Assembly: GCA_900544305.1 (NCBI GenBank)
Contig: UQUV01000006.1
Span: 51,067 to 115,066, forward strand
Origin: an uncultured Porphyromonadaceae bacterium
GTDB lineage: Bacteria; Bacteroidota; Bacteroidia; Bacteroidales; Muribaculaceae
Direction: 5' to 3'
Length of the DNA stretch: 64,000 bases
The notes below the pieces were generated by a model. That model did no database searches. It was given only the letters and a program-made list of their open reading frames with translations, and was not told the DNA's origin. Each line of letters opens with the position of its first letter. Position 1 is the stretch's first letter. This document shows, one piece after another, positions 8,799-18,195 of this stretch. The position numbers and the translations under genes were made by a program.

Positions 8799-9886
8799 AA
8801 TTGGTTAATTGTTGTAATATATTGTTGGCAACAGTGTTGCATGTTGAATCTTTCAAAAGTTTTTAGTGAGTTGTTTTTCATCTTTGCAATTGTTTCATCC
8901 TTTAATTCAAGAAACCGTTTGAGAATTTGTTCAATGTCTTCTTGATTAGAGCTTCTGGCCAGAAGTCCATTTTCTCCGTCTTGAATCATATTGATGATAC
9001 CACCCACTGGTGTGCATAATGGAATAGCCCCTACAGAGAAACATTCGATAAGAGTAATTGGCATTCCTTCGTAGATGGATGACAGGCAAAATGCATCAGC
9101 AGCACGCATATAGTCGCGAGGATTGGTTCGTACATCTAAAAGATGAACGTAGGGTGAATTGAGTGCTTCGATGTCATTGACAATCTGCTTGTCGGCTTTA
9201 CTACCTATAATCGCCAACTCAACGGCGTAGCTTTGTTTATTGAGGTTGTCTACAGCTTTTGCCAGTGTTAATTGATTCTTGGCAGGGTCAATACGCGCAA
9301 CATTTACAATTATTTTTGCATTTTTATTTGTTTTGCTCTTTTCAAGTTCCTGCTGAACTGTAGAGATGTCTGTATTAAAATTATATTCCGGTCGGCCATT
9401 GTAGATTAATGTTGACGGAAGGTAGTAGAATTTTTCAAACGAGTGTTTCGATTCTTCCGAAATTGTTATCGGATGCACTAGTTTTGTGCCAAAAGCAAAT
9501 TTTCGACACCATTTACTGATTCCTCCTCCAGCTTCTTTTTCCGCATCGCTGTGAATGGTATGAATAAATTTGATTTTTGAAAAGAATGTGAATGATAGTA
9601 TTGTATAGAGAATGGCACGTAGATGTGTGTGCACTACGTTTGGCTTTTCTTTCTTTATCAATTTTGCAATTCTAAAGAATAATTTCCAATCCATTCCCAT
9701 TCGCTTGTTCATGCTGATGAGGCGGATACGCTCGCTTAATTCTTTTTGGAAGAAGCCGTGATTGTCCACGTTGTGTAGCACAACAAGTATAACTTCGTGC
9801 TCTTTTGACAATTCGTTGCAAAGGTCAATAACAAACCGTTCTGCTCCTCCTTGGCTAAGTTGTGGAATTATTTCGAGAATTTTCAT
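8795..9886 (-). CDS. GT4 glycosyltransferase
   Basis: A typical GT4 protein: N-terminal LEIIPQLSQGGAERFVIDLC, then VVHTHLRAILYTILS, and the C-terminal donor-site block SSIYEGMPITLIECFSVGAIP with EGMPITLIE matching the EX7E pattern. Length is 363 residues, normal for the family. It lies between the polymerase gene (3 nt away) and the next GT4 (4-nt overlap), within the repeat-unit assembly part of the operon. Sugar specificity is not readable. Confidence 0.9.
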   Translation of the reverse strand: MKILEIIPQLSQGGAERFVIDLCNELSKEHEVILVVLHNVDNHGFFQKELSERIRLISMNKRMGMDWKLFFRIAKLIKKEKPNVVHTHLRAILYTILSFTFFSKIKFIHTIHSDAEKEAGGGISKWCRKFAFGTKLVHPITISEESKHSFEKFYYLPSTLIYNGRPEYNFNTDISTVQQELEKSKTNKNAKIIVNVARIDPAKNQLTLAKAVDNLNKQSYAVELAIIGSKADKQIVNDIEALNSPYVHLLDVRTNPRDYMRAADAFCLSSIYEGMPITLIECFSVGAIPLCTPVGGIINMIQDGENGLLARSSNQEDIEQILKRFLELKDETIAKMKNNSLKTFERFNMQHCCQQYITTINQL

Positions 9887-9889
9887 GCG

Positions 9890-10972
9890 TTATAATGTTT
9901 TGAAGATTGCGTATGATAGTTGATACAGATTTGAGAGTATCAATAAATAAAAACAGTTTTTAATAAAACGAGAACGAGGCTTTTTGTATAGATATCCAGC
10001 AAGGAAAATCGTTAAAGGATATAGTGAAGTGTCCCAAAATCTGTTTGTAAGAAATGCAGAAACTTCTTGTCCTTTAAATAAGTAAGATATATAAATAAGC
10101 CAATAGGTGTATTGTAAAAATACTTTTAATCCGTATTGAATTTTCTCTTTTTTAAAGAAAATGTTCCGTATACTATAGAAAAGTAAGAGAAAAATGGGAA
10201 GACGTGTGATGAAAAGTTGTATAATGCCATTAATGTTTGCTTCTACTCTAAAGTTTGATTCCAAATACCCAGTCCCGGATTCTTGTGAGGTTTCGTTGGC
10301 AAACGAACTGAGTAATATATAAGAAGAAATATAAGTAACAGATTTATATAATAAGGGAAAGGCTATTAAAGATGTTATAAATAGTTTCTTTCCTATAGGT
10401 ATTAGTGCAAATCCCATTAAAAGTATATACATAAACATACTTTTGTGTAGGGAGAAAGACCAAATAATTAAGATGATACCGATACACAGTGAAAAGAATT
10501 TGTTCTTTTTGTTTGGTGAAAAAATGATGACAAATGCAAGATATAGAACAACATAGCCTAATGTGTTACGAGGAACTGCAAAATATGTCATCAATAGAAG
10601 CGTGAATATAAGTGCAGAGAAGTCAAAGGGACATTTTAACTTTTTGAAAATTAATATGATGATAATTGTGGATGTTGTCCAAATTACAAATCGCCATAAA
10701 TGATAACTATGTGGAAGCAACTGTGTGAGGTAATAAAAGAATTCTTCTACATGAATTGCATAGGAAGAGCGATAAAGATTCTCATAAAGTTCTCTATAAC
10801 TATAATAATCTCCTGGCATAAAGTTAAACGTGCAGAATAGAGTGACAATAAGCCAAAAGAAAACATATGATTTATTCTCAAAAGTCGTTTTTTTTATTTG
10901 AGAAAAATAACGAATTAGTAAAATAAACCATAAACTAATTGGAACAAGAATCGCCTGTGTAGTTGGTTCCAT
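9890..10972 (-). CDS. EpsG-like polysaccharide polymerase (Wzy role)
   Basis: A multi-pass membrane protein of 360 residues with about ten hydrophobic segments, rich in Phe, Ile and Leu. Features expected for EpsG/Wzy-type polymerases are an early NFMPGDYYSYRELYEN loop, an FSLHKSMFMYI block and a long periplasmic loop with NETSQESGTG. It would join lipid-linked repeat units at the periplasmic face after the flippase at 15253 turns them over. It is the only polymerase candidate in the locus. Sequence conservation in this family is low, so the assignment rests on topology, motif style and position. Confidence 0.75.
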   Translation of the reverse strand: MEPTTQAILVPISLWFILLIRYFSQIKKTTFENKSYVFFWLIVTLFCTFNFMPGDYYSYRELYENLYRSSYAIHVEEFFYYLTQLLPHSYHLWRFVIWTTSTIIIILIFKKLKCPFDFSALIFTLLLMTYFAVPRNTLGYVVLYLAFVIIFSPNKKNKFFSLCIGIILIIWSFSLHKSMFMYILLMGFALIPIGKKLFITSLIAFPLLYKSVTYISSYILLSSFANETSQESGTGYLESNFRVEANINGIIQLFITRLPIFLLLFYSIRNIFFKKEKIQYGLKVFLQYTYWLIYISYLFKGQEVSAFLTNRFWDTSLYPLTIFLAGYLYKKPRSRFIKNCFYLLILSNLYQLSYAIFKTL

Positions 10973-10975
10973 ATG

Positions 10976-12010
10976 TTAACCTAATAATATTTTAGTGTAT
11001 TTGTTTTTATTTAGAGCAGAGCTGAGAATACATGAAAGAATAAATGTTATTATAAATCCAATCCAAGGGGTCATAAAATCTCCAATATATTGAGTGATTT
11101 CTAATTTGTAATAAAGAATCCGGAGTATAATCTCTTGTAGAATATAAATGCCAAAGGAAAGCGAAGACAACGACAATATTAAGCTTCTCCATGTTGAAGA
11201 TAACTGAATATGTGTACCAATATAATAAAAAATGAGAACTGCTAATAATGAGTAAATGAAACGGAAAAGATTATTGGTATAAATTAATCCAAATTTAGGA
11301 ATACGTGGTGTTGTACTGTCAAAAAGTATATAATTATCGTTTACATAAGACAATGAGAGAAAAGTAACAATATAAAGGATACATAAAAACAAAAATTTTT
11401 TTGTTGTGAAATATGATATGATAAACTCCTTGTTGTTAGCTATTATAGTACCTAAATGAAAAAAGAAACAATAATATAAATTGAGCTTTAATATTGGTAC
11501 CGTAGGAAGAGGTATGGCTGATAATAGTGCTAATAGAAGTGTATATTTTTGAGGAATATGCCTGCCAATAAAAAGTTCAAAAACCATGCACCAAAAGAGC
11601 ATAGGAAGGAACCATAAGTGGGCAATTCCATTAAGAATAGAGACAAAGGATGTAGGTCTTGTAAAAAAATGGATGTTGCCTAAAATTAAGATGAAGATTA
11701 TTCCCCATATTATGGTAGGGAAATATAGGCGTTTGATTTTTTTTAAGACTATCTTTTTGTAATTAATCTTTGGTTTGTGAAATGTGAATGAAAAAATGTA
11801 GCCTGATATCATTACAAATGTTTCCAACATTCCACTATAAAAGAATTTGCCCAACCAATAGTATTCTTGAATATTACAATTTGTATAGGGGATTTCTTCC
11901 CAGCCTTTGGTGTATGGGGCGAAGGAATGGAATAGGACTAAAAGAATAATAACAATACAACGAATGATATCAATTTCGATAATTCTACTATGTACTACTT
12001 CTTTTTGCAT
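10976..12010 (-). CDS. Acyltransferase family 3 membrane protein (O-acetylase)
   Basis: An integral membrane acyltransferase of the OafA/WecH type. It opens with RIIEIDIIRCIVIILLVLFHSF, in which the Arg and the HSF histidine correspond to conserved family residues, and contains about ten transmembrane segments including FYSGMLETFVMISGYIFSF and HLWFLPMLFWCMV. It probably O-acetylates a sugar of the repeat unit, using acetyl groups carried across the membrane. Its 3' end runs 3 nt from the polymerase gene and its start overlaps the GT2 gene by 16 nt. Acyl group and target sugar are inferred only from family. Confidence 0.85.
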   Translation of the reverse strand: MQKEVVHSRIIEIDIIRCIVIILLVLFHSFAPYTKGWEEIPYTNCNIQEYYWLGKFFYSGMLETFVMISGYIFSFTFHKPKINYKKIVLKKIKRLYFPTIIWGIIFILILGNIHFFTRPTSFVSILNGIAHLWFLPMLFWCMVFELFIGRHIPQKYTLLLALLSAIPLPTVPILKLNLYYCFFFHLGTIIANNKEFIISYFTTKKFLFLCILYIVTFLSLSYVNDNYILFDSTTPRIPKFGLIYTNNLFRFIYSLLAVLIFYYIGTHIQLSSTWRSLILSLSSLSFGIYILQEIILRILYYKLEITQYIGDFMTPWIGFIITFILSCILSSALNKNKYTKILLG

Positions 12011-12993
12011 AAATGAGTTTTTAAAATTCTTGTGGAACGCAAAATGGATAGTGTTAATGACAAGTGGCAGGTTAATAATATACCAGCAATTTTAAGTATT
12101 TTACTTAATGCTGGTTTTGAAATGATGTCTCTAATACAAACATCCTTAAATAAGAAAGCCTCTTGTTTATAATATTTTAAATTACCATAAAGGGCAATGG
12201 AGCAGATGATTCCTGCTTTGAAGAATCTAAAAGCTTGCTGAAATTCTTCTGTTATTGAATTATCGTTAAAAAATGATCGTATCAAGCGAATAAGTTCAAA
12301 TGCATTCTTTTGATGGGCAAGGCTCATCTTTGTTGCCGTGTATGATGTTGTATTTGTTAATATATAGTTGTAGAATGGTTTAGATATGTAAGCTATTTTT
12401 TCTGCAAAATATAACAGACGAAACATAACGGAGAGGTCTTCTCGCATATTCAAACCTTCGATGAAAGTAATGTCATGTTTAAGATACAATGTTCGATTAA
12501 TGAGTTTATTACATAAAGAAGAGTGCACTTCTCCGGTTAAAACTTGCTGCAATAGTACATGTGGATTTAATGACGGATTTACATGAACATGTACGGAATG
12601 TGTTGTATAGATATTCATAAAGTCACACACTGTTATGTCTGCTTTCTCTTTTTCTGCTATAGCAACCATTTCTTCTATCATTGTGTTTTCGACATAATCA
12701 TCACTGTCAAACTGAATGCTATATTTGCCAGTTGAATTCTTTATTCCAACATTCCGAACAGATGCAACACCTTGATTCGTTTCAAAATTTATAATCCGTG
12801 TTTGCTGCTTACGATGGGGGTAATCTTTTAATACGTTATTGAGAATCTCAATACTATTGTCTGGGGTACAGTCGTTTACGAAAATGATTTCCAGGTTTTC
12901 GTAAGTCTGTTCGAAAATCGACCGGACACAACGTTCGATATATTTTTCTACTTTGTAGACAGGGACGATTATTGATATTTGGGGTTGAGTCAT
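11995..12993 (-). CDS. GT2 family glycosyltransferase
   Basis: A GT-A fold inverting transferase. The N-terminus reads ISIIVPVYKVEKYIERCVRS, followed by EIIFVNDCTPDNS and the metal-binding QFDSDDYVE (DSDD) segment, all canonical for GT2. About 332 residues; the C-terminal third is helical and basic. It overlaps the Fe-S protein gene upstream by 4 nt and the acyltransferase gene downstream by 16 nt, so it belongs to the same operon. Specificity unknown. Confidence 0.92.
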   Translation of the reverse strand: MTQPQISIIVPVYKVEKYIERCVRSIFEQTYENLEIIFVNDCTPDNSIEILNNVLKDYPHRKQQTRIINFETNQGVASVRNVGIKNSTGKYSIQFDSDDYVENTMIEEMVAIAEKEKADITVCDFMNIYTTHSVHVHVNPSLNPHVLLQQVLTGEVHSSLCNKLINRTLYLKHDITFIEGLNMREDLSVMFRLLYFAEKIAYISKPFYNYILTNTTSYTATKMSLAHQKNAFELIRLIRSFFNDNSITEEFQQAFRFFKAGIICSIALYGNLKYYKQEAFLFKDVCIRDIISKPALSKILKIAGILLTCHLSLTLSILRSTRILKTHLCKKK

Positions 12994-14153
12994 TTGCGAA
13001 ATAGAATAATACGAAGTAACTTGCCAAAAATTTTACGACATTTGATTTTGGGGGAGTTAAAAAAGTGGTTATATGTTTGTTTTAAAGATTTTTCAAACAA
13101 ATCGTGAATGGCTTTTTTTCTATCTCTTGGACGCAAAGTCGGAGTGTGCAGTTGATGATTTACTGCTAACGCTTCTTCCCATTCCCGATATTCATAATTT
13201 GCATATTGAGAAATCCGGTCAAACAGATTCTTTCCTTTCTCGGTATTGGTTAGAACTAAGGAACATCCTTTTTTAGTTTCGTAGTTGAATGGTTTGTTTT
13301 TACCAATTCCCCAAAAATCAGCAATGGTAATGTCGGAAACGCGTTCTTGTGAGGTATAAGGGCAAGAATAGCAGCATGGGCGTTGAAGTCGTGCTGAGAA
13401 AAACAGACTCAAATAAACATTATCTGCATCTTTTAAAATCTGTCTTTGGGCATTATGTTCGAAAGATGCGTTGTAACTACCCCATTGTTCCAATAGACGG
13501 AATTGAAATTTCTTTATATCGGAAACTTGTAATCCTTTTTGTTGTGCCAATTTGGAAATATAGGTTTGAAACATTGTATTTGAAGGAGTGCCGTGGCAGA
13601 CAATATCAGCTGTGTATAACAACCGGCAATCTACGCCTCGTAAATAGTTTGACAGGCCGGCAATCTGGCAGGGGGTTCCCGTATAAAGGACAGGATGCCC
13701 TTGTTTTAAGTATGATTTTACTTCTGCAAATGTTTTTTTGGTGTCGCTTTGTGCATATTTTGAACCGCGAAATTTTTGGATTTCTTCGGAATTTTCTGCT
13801 TGACTATGATAAATATTGAATTCAGAATCCATCTCAACGCCAAAAACAACCCCACCTTGTTGGAGAATCCATTCCGCAATAAGCGAAAATACGCCTCCGG
13901 ATGTACTCTTTAGCAAAATGTCTTTGCTCTTATTGATTAAGGCTATTGGCTGTAGCGTTTTCGGATGTTTCTTGACTGGGTTTAGAGGTGGACATGCTTT
14001 TTGACACAAATGGCACTCAATGCATCGCTCGTGATTGATGGATGGACGAAGAAAACCTTCGTTATCACGAAACATTGTAATCGCATTTTTAGGGCATATA
14101 TTGTAGCATGCTCCACATCCGGTGCATGAATTGTTGTCGCAGAGTTCTATCAT
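12990..14153 (-). CDS. F420 hydrogenase/dehydrogenase beta-subunit family Fe-S protein
   Basis: The N-terminus holds two ferredoxin-like 4Fe-4S motifs, CTGCGACYNICP and CIECHLCQKACP. The rest matches the coenzyme F420 hydrogenase/dehydrogenase beta-subunit domains (TSGGVFSLIAEWIL, LYTGTPCQIAGLSNYL, DIVCHGTPSN, ITIADFWGIG). In Bacteroidota surface-polysaccharide loci this family is repeatedly found next to a pyruvyl transferase, as here (4-nt overlap). No F420 biosynthesis is expected in this lineage, so the actual redox partner and reaction are unknown. A flavin and ferredoxin-driven modification of a sugar or of the pyruvyl donor is possible; this is speculation. Confidence 0.85.
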   Translation of the reverse strand: MIELCDNNSCTGCGACYNICPKNAITMFRDNEGFLRPSINHERCIECHLCQKACPPLNPVKKHPKTLQPIALINKSKDILLKSTSGGVFSLIAEWILQQGGVVFGVEMDSEFNIYHSQAENSEEIQKFRGSKYAQSDTKKTFAEVKSYLKQGHPVLYTGTPCQIAGLSNYLRGVDCRLLYTADIVCHGTPSNTMFQTYISKLAQQKGLQVSDIKKFQFRLLEQWGSYNASFEHNAQRQILKDADNVYLSLFFSARLQRPCCYSCPYTSQERVSDITIADFWGIGKNKPFNYETKKGCSLVLTNTEKGKNLFDRISQYANYEYREWEEALAVNHQLHTPTLRPRDRKKAIHDLFEKSLKQTYNHFFNSPKIKCRKIFGKLLRIILFRK

Positions 14154-15253
14154 TTCTCTATTGCATTTTTAAGATACTCCAATCCGGCTTCCCGTTCTTT
14201 ATTTAATAAAGCCGTAGATTGGGAAAAATCACAGTTAAAAGCTGTAGAAATTCGTTCGTTGATGTTCTCTTTTGAGATAGTGCGGTGTGTTAAATCGGTT
14301 TTTTCAAGAAATGTTTTCATTCGATTGTCTTTTTCCCCGTTTACCGCAAAAAAAGGGCGTTCGAATAAAGCCGAAAAAACAACGGCGTGAAAAGAACCGC
14401 AAATAACTAATTTCGCATTACTGAGTATATTGAGAAATTCCCAAGGGCCTGTGGTTAATTTGCATTTGACATTCCACAATTGTGGATATCTATTTAGAAT
14501 GTGGTTTGTCGTATAAACTGGAATTGTTGTCCTTTTTCCAATCGTTTTGGCGATATCATAAACATCCCTGTTAAATCCAGGTGAATAAACCAATATATAA
14601 TCCCCCGAAATGATAGGTCTTTCATTTAAATGATTTATCCATTCTTTTTTTGTTAAAAGAAGTGTCGGATCAATAGTGATATTTGTGGATTCTCCCGTTA
14701 AATCGTCAACAATTTTTTTTGTCCCTTCTTCCCGTACTGCAATGTGGGTAAATTTTGATAAGTAATCTTTGATAAGGGCTCTGTTTGTTACTTGTTGTTC
14801 CGCATGGGGTCCCATACTGGCGGAGTATGAAATTTTTTTCTTGTCTGTGAATGGTAGATAAAAGCTCCAGTCGAAATCAAGGGGTTTTGTATTCCATAAC
14901 TGATCTCCACCGGCAATAAAACAGTCATATTGAAGATTCGCTTGTTCAATTTCTTCTTTTGTCGCAAACTCTTTCGTTAGTGTTAATTCTTGAGATAAGA
15001 ACTCCTCAAACAGGTCGTATTTTTTTTGAAGATCTTTATAGTATGGAAGTGTCAACAACTGTTTTATAGCTTGTTTGATTGATTTAGGGAATGCCAATGA
15101 TGGTCTGGGATAATATTTTTTTTGTCGCTCAGTGCGGAGATTTATAATTTCATTTTCGTGCCCAAGCTTCTTGATAGCTTGTTGCAAGGCAAAGGCTTGC
15201 AGCATTGAACCGTAGTTGTGTGAAGCGTGAAATGTTATTGTTGCAGTTTTCAT
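14150..15253 (-). CDS. Polysaccharide pyruvyl transferase family protein (WcaK/CsaB-like)
   Basis: A GT-B-like enzyme that adds ketal pyruvate from phosphoenolpyruvate to a sugar. The N-terminus ITFHASHNYGSMLQAFALQQ is the typical PF04230 start, with YDCFIAGGDQLWN and the C-terminal CGSFHAVVFSALFERPFFA block, whose SFHA histidine belongs to the conserved active region. 367 residues, a normal length. It overlaps the flippase gene by one base and the Fe-S protein gene by four. The polymer is therefore predicted to be anionic, carrying pyruvate in addition to ManNAcA. Confidence 0.9.
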   Translation of the reverse strand: MKTATITFHASHNYGSMLQAFALQQAIKKLGHENEIINLRTERQKKYYPRPSLAFPKSIKQAIKQLLTLPYYKDLQKKYDLFEEFLSQELTLTKEFATKEEIEQANLQYDCFIAGGDQLWNTKPLDFDWSFYLPFTDKKKISYSASMGPHAEQQVTNRALIKDYLSKFTHIAVREEGTKKIVDDLTGESTNITIDPTLLLTKKEWINHLNERPIISGDYILVYSPGFNRDVYDIAKTIGKRTTIPVYTTNHILNRYPQLWNVKCKLTTGPWEFLNILSNAKLVICGSFHAVVFSALFERPFFAVNGEKDNRMKTFLEKTDLTHRTISKENINERISTAFNCDFSQSTALLNKEREAGLEYLKNAIEK

Positions 15254-16773
15254 TATCTGTGAATATATTGTCTGAATTTTTTTGAAACTAATTGCTTCTC
15301 TTCTTTCTTAAGTCCAAAAAGCAGTATACATATCGTAGAACAGGTGAAAGCAGATATAACGGTGATGACTACTCCGATGAAATCAGCTATTATTGTGTAA
15401 ATAAAATAAGGAATTATAAATGATATAATGGATATGGCACCGCAAATGAAAACCACTTCCTTTATATATCTAATTATTGGAAATTTATAGAGTCTGTTGA
15501 GGTAAATAACTCGTGCTGTTGCTGTTATGACGTTAATGCCGATACGTACTATTAATGCGATTTCTGGATTGTCGAAAAATAGAAACAGTATGTATATAAT
15601 TGGGATATTTAGAAGAATCAAGGAACTCATAAGCAATTGATAGTTCCGAATTCTTCCAGTTGCCTGTGCGGAAACCCAAAGAGGGCCTTGTATGGCATCG
15701 ATCAGTGAAAATATCAACATTAGGCGGCAAAATTCGACAGCATGTTCGGGTACGCTGCCTAACCAAATTTGCAATATTTCAGGAGTGCATAGGTATACTG
15801 GTAATGCTAAGAAAAATAGCAACAGGAATGAATATCGTGAGGTGTTAAGAATAAGATTTATGAAATAATTTTTATCTCCCGCCGCGTATGATTTTATGAT
15901 TTGCGGATTGAAGGCCGTTTGAAAGCTACTGACAAATTGGTAAATTGCAGCGTTGACCTGGTTTGCTATACCCATGGCTGCATTTATGGCAACTCCAAAA
16001 AACATGTTTAAAAGAATATTTGTTCCTTGCTGACCACCCATATTTGCTACTGAACCGAATAGGCTCCATCCGGAAAAACTTGCAATGGAGAGATAACGTT
16101 GCTTGTCGTATTCAAATTTGTATCGGCAAATTGGAAATTTCTTTCGACAAAAGAGGTAATAGCCTCCGAAGACAATTAGAGTGACAATTGTTATTAGGGC
16201 TGCATAGGAGATTAGTCGGTCGGCAAACAGATAAACGAGATAAACAACCAACAGTTTTAACACTACTTCTATAATGCTGATATAAGCGTAGAATGACATT
16301 CGTTCATGAGCAATAATCGAAGCGTTGTAGGGAGTCCGTATAATGTTGATAATAGATGTGATGATTGTAAACTGATATACCCAATTGGCTGCTGTTTCTC
16401 GTCCCGGAGGAATTTGGATGTAAGTATTTAAAAACCATAATCCGACAGTTTCTGCAAGAATCAAAAATACAGCAGCAATGGCAAAATGGATGGATAGGCT
16501 GGCTGAAAATACTTTTTGAGCTTCTTCCGGATTGTTTCTGCCTAATTCATAGTTGAGAAAACGTTGAGTGGAGGCAACCATCGCATTGTTTATAAAAGTA
16601 AACAATACGACAACTCCGCCAACAATATTATAAAGTCCGAAATCGTCAACGCCCAATGCCTGCAAGATAATGCGGGAGGTGTAGAGGTTTACTCCCATTA
16701 TCAAGAGCATCCGGATGTAGAGCATCAGGGTGTTTTTAGCTATGCGTTTATTGTTTGCTGAGTTATCAGACAT
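15253..16773 (-). CDS. Wzx-type polysaccharide flippase
   Basis: A 506-residue multi-pass protein of the MOP exporter superfamily with about 12-14 hydrophobic segments. The first, NTLMLYIRMLLIMGVNLYTSRIIL, and LGVDDFGLYNIVGGVVVLF are characteristic of Wzx/RfbX flippases. It would move undecaprenyl-diphosphate-linked repeat units across the inner membrane for the EpsG-like polymerase. It starts just after a GTTTAC repeat block that separates it from wecB, so this may mark a boundary between the conserved front of the locus and its variable part. Confidence 0.92.
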   Translation of the reverse strand: MSDNSANNKRIAKNTLMLYIRMLLIMGVNLYTSRIILQALGVDDFGLYNIVGGVVVLFTFINNAMVASTQRFLNYELGRNNPEEAQKVFSASLSIHFAIAAVFLILAETVGLWFLNTYIQIPPGRETAANWVYQFTIITSIINIIRTPYNASIIAHERMSFYAYISIIEVVLKLLVVYLVYLFADRLISYAALITIVTLIVFGGYYLFCRKKFPICRYKFEYDKQRYLSIASFSGWSLFGSVANMGGQQGTNILLNMFFGVAINAAMGIANQVNAAIYQFVSSFQTAFNPQIIKSYAAGDKNYFINLILNTSRYSFLLLFFLALPVYLCTPEILQIWLGSVPEHAVEFCRLMLIFSLIDAIQGPLWVSAQATGRIRNYQLLMSSLILLNIPIIYILFLFFDNPEIALIVRIGINVITATARVIYLNRLYKFPIIRYIKEVVFICGAISIISFIIPYFIYTIIADFIGVVITVISAFTCSTICILLFGLKKEEKQLVSKKFRQYIHR

Positions 16774-16780
16774 GAATTAT

Positions 16781-16966
16781 GTTTACAGTTTACGGTTTAC
16801 AGTTTACTGCTTTTCCTGGTTACCGTGTTTATGACTTATGAATTACAGTTTACTGCTTTTTTCTGTTGACCGTTTACGGTGTGCGGATTAAAATTTACAG
16901 ATTACAGTTTACGGTTGGATGTGTTGCCGAGTGGGGCTGTAAACCGTAAACTGTAAACAGTAAACC
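16781..16966. repeat. GTTTACR heptamer repeat block A (inverted arrangement)
   Basis: The gap between the flippase and wecB genes is filled with imperfect 7-nt units GTTTACA/GTTTACG in forward orientation on the left, and their reverse complements (CTGTAAAC, CCGTAAAC) at 16938-16966 on the right. The two halves can pair into a long hairpin. Related blocks lie at 18133-18195, 18576-18783 and 37908-38028. Confidence 0.8.
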
Positions 16967-16972
16967 AGTGAT

Positions 16973-18124
16973 TTATTTTAATCGTTCTACGATGCGTGAG
17001 CAGGCGAGGCCGTCGCCGTAGGGGTTGACGGCTTGCGACATACGGGCGTAGGCGGCTGCGTCGTCGAGAAGGGTCGACACTTCGTTGAAGATTTTTTCGC
17101 GGTCGGTGCCTACGAGTTTCACTGTGCCGGCTTCGAGGGCTTCGGGGCGTTCGGTGGTGTCGCGCATGACGAGCACAGGTTTGCCGAGTCCCGGAGCTTC
17201 TTCCTGGATACCACCGCTATCGGTGAGCACGATAGTGGATTTCTCCATGAGGTAGACGAAGCTGAGGTATTCGAGCGGCTCAATGAAGTGCATGTTGCCG
17301 AGGTTGCTGAGGTCGTCGCCAAACACTTCGTGGATTGGACGGCGCACGTTCGGGTTGAGGTGCATCGGGTAGACGAAGTCGACGTTCGGGTAGCGCTCGG
17401 TGAGCTGCTTGATGGCCGTGCACATGTTGATGAATCCGTCGCCAAAGTTTTCGCGGCGGTGTCCGGTGATGAGCACGAGCGGACGGCCGTCGGCAAGGCA
17501 ATTGACATCGTAGCCGGCATGGCGGAGCACTTCTTCAAGCTCAGCGTCGAGGGAACGGTCGTTCTTGATGCGGTCGACTACCCAGTAGAGGGCATCGATG
17601 ACGGTGTTGCCCGTAACGGTGATATTGGCATCGTCGACGTTTTCCTGCAGCAGGTTCTGACGGCTGAGTGCTGTCGGAGCGAAGTGGTAGGAAGCGATGC
17701 GGCCGGTAATCTGGCGGTTCATCTCTTCGGGCCACGGGCTGAGGATGTTGTGCGTGCGGAGTCCGGCTTCTACGTGTCCAACGGGGATTTGCTGGTAGAA
17801 TGCGGCGAGGGCGGCGGCTGTGCTGGTTGTGGTGTCGCCGTGAACGAGCACAACGTCGGGCTGCGCTTCTTGCAACACGTCGCGCATGCCTGTAAGCACG
17901 CGGGCAGTGACATCATAGAGATCCTGCCCTTGCTTCATGATGTTGAGGTCGAAGTCGGGACGGATGTCGAAGATGTTGAGCACCTGGTCGAGCATCTCGC
18001 GGTGCTGACCGGTGACACAGACAATGGTCTGGAATGTATCGGGATGTTTCTGGAACTCCTTGACAAGCGGCGCCATTTTGATGGCCTCCGGACGGGTTCC
18101 GAAAACGAGCATGATTTTTTTCAT
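16973..18124 (-). CDS. wecB: UDP-N-acetylglucosamine 2-epimerase
   Basis: Converts UDP-GlcNAc to UDP-ManNAc in the cytoplasm, the first step towards UDP-ManNAcA. Family signatures are MLVFGTRPEAIKMAPLVKEF, VLVHGDTTTSTAAALAAFY, HVEAGLRT, TGHRRENFG and TDSGGIQEEAPGLGKPV. 383 residues is a full-length non-hydrolysing epimerase. The gene is much richer in G and C than the glycosyltransferase genes after it, consistent with a different history. It is separated from its pathway partner wecC by a repeat-flanked four-helix-bundle gene. Confidence 0.96.
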   Translation of the reverse strand: MKKIMLVFGTRPEAIKMAPLVKEFQKHPDTFQTIVCVTGQHREMLDQVLNIFDIRPDFDLNIMKQGQDLYDVTARVLTGMRDVLQEAQPDVVLVHGDTTTSTAAALAAFYQQIPVGHVEAGLRTHNILSPWPEEMNRQITGRIASYHFAPTALSRQNLLQENVDDANITVTGNTVIDALYWVVDRIKNDRSLDAELEEVLRHAGYDVNCLADGRPLVLITGHRRENFGDGFINMCTAIKQLTERYPNVDFVYPMHLNPNVRRPIHEVFGDDLSNLGNMHFIEPLEYLSFVYLMEKSTIVLTDSGGIQEEAPGLGKPVLVMRDTTERPEALEAGTVKLVGTDREKIFNEVSTLLDDAAAYARMSQAVNPYGDGLACSRIVERLK

Positions 18125-18132
18125 AGGTAGAG

Positions 18133-18195
18133 GGTTTACAGTTTACGGTTTACGGTTTACAGATTGGGTTTACTGTTTACGGATTACAGTTTACC
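18133..18195. repeat. GTTTACR heptamer repeat block B
   Basis: Tandem imperfect GTTTACA/GTTTACG/GTTTACT units between wecB and the four-helix-bundle gene. They run into the last codons of the latter, whose stop is at 18191. All recognisable units are in the forward orientation, unlike blocks A, C and D. Confidence 0.8.

Noticed and set aside
17033..18130. 365-codon plus-strand frame antisense to wecB
   Set aside because: Caused by the high GC content of wecB; Val/Glu/His-biased translation without motifs.
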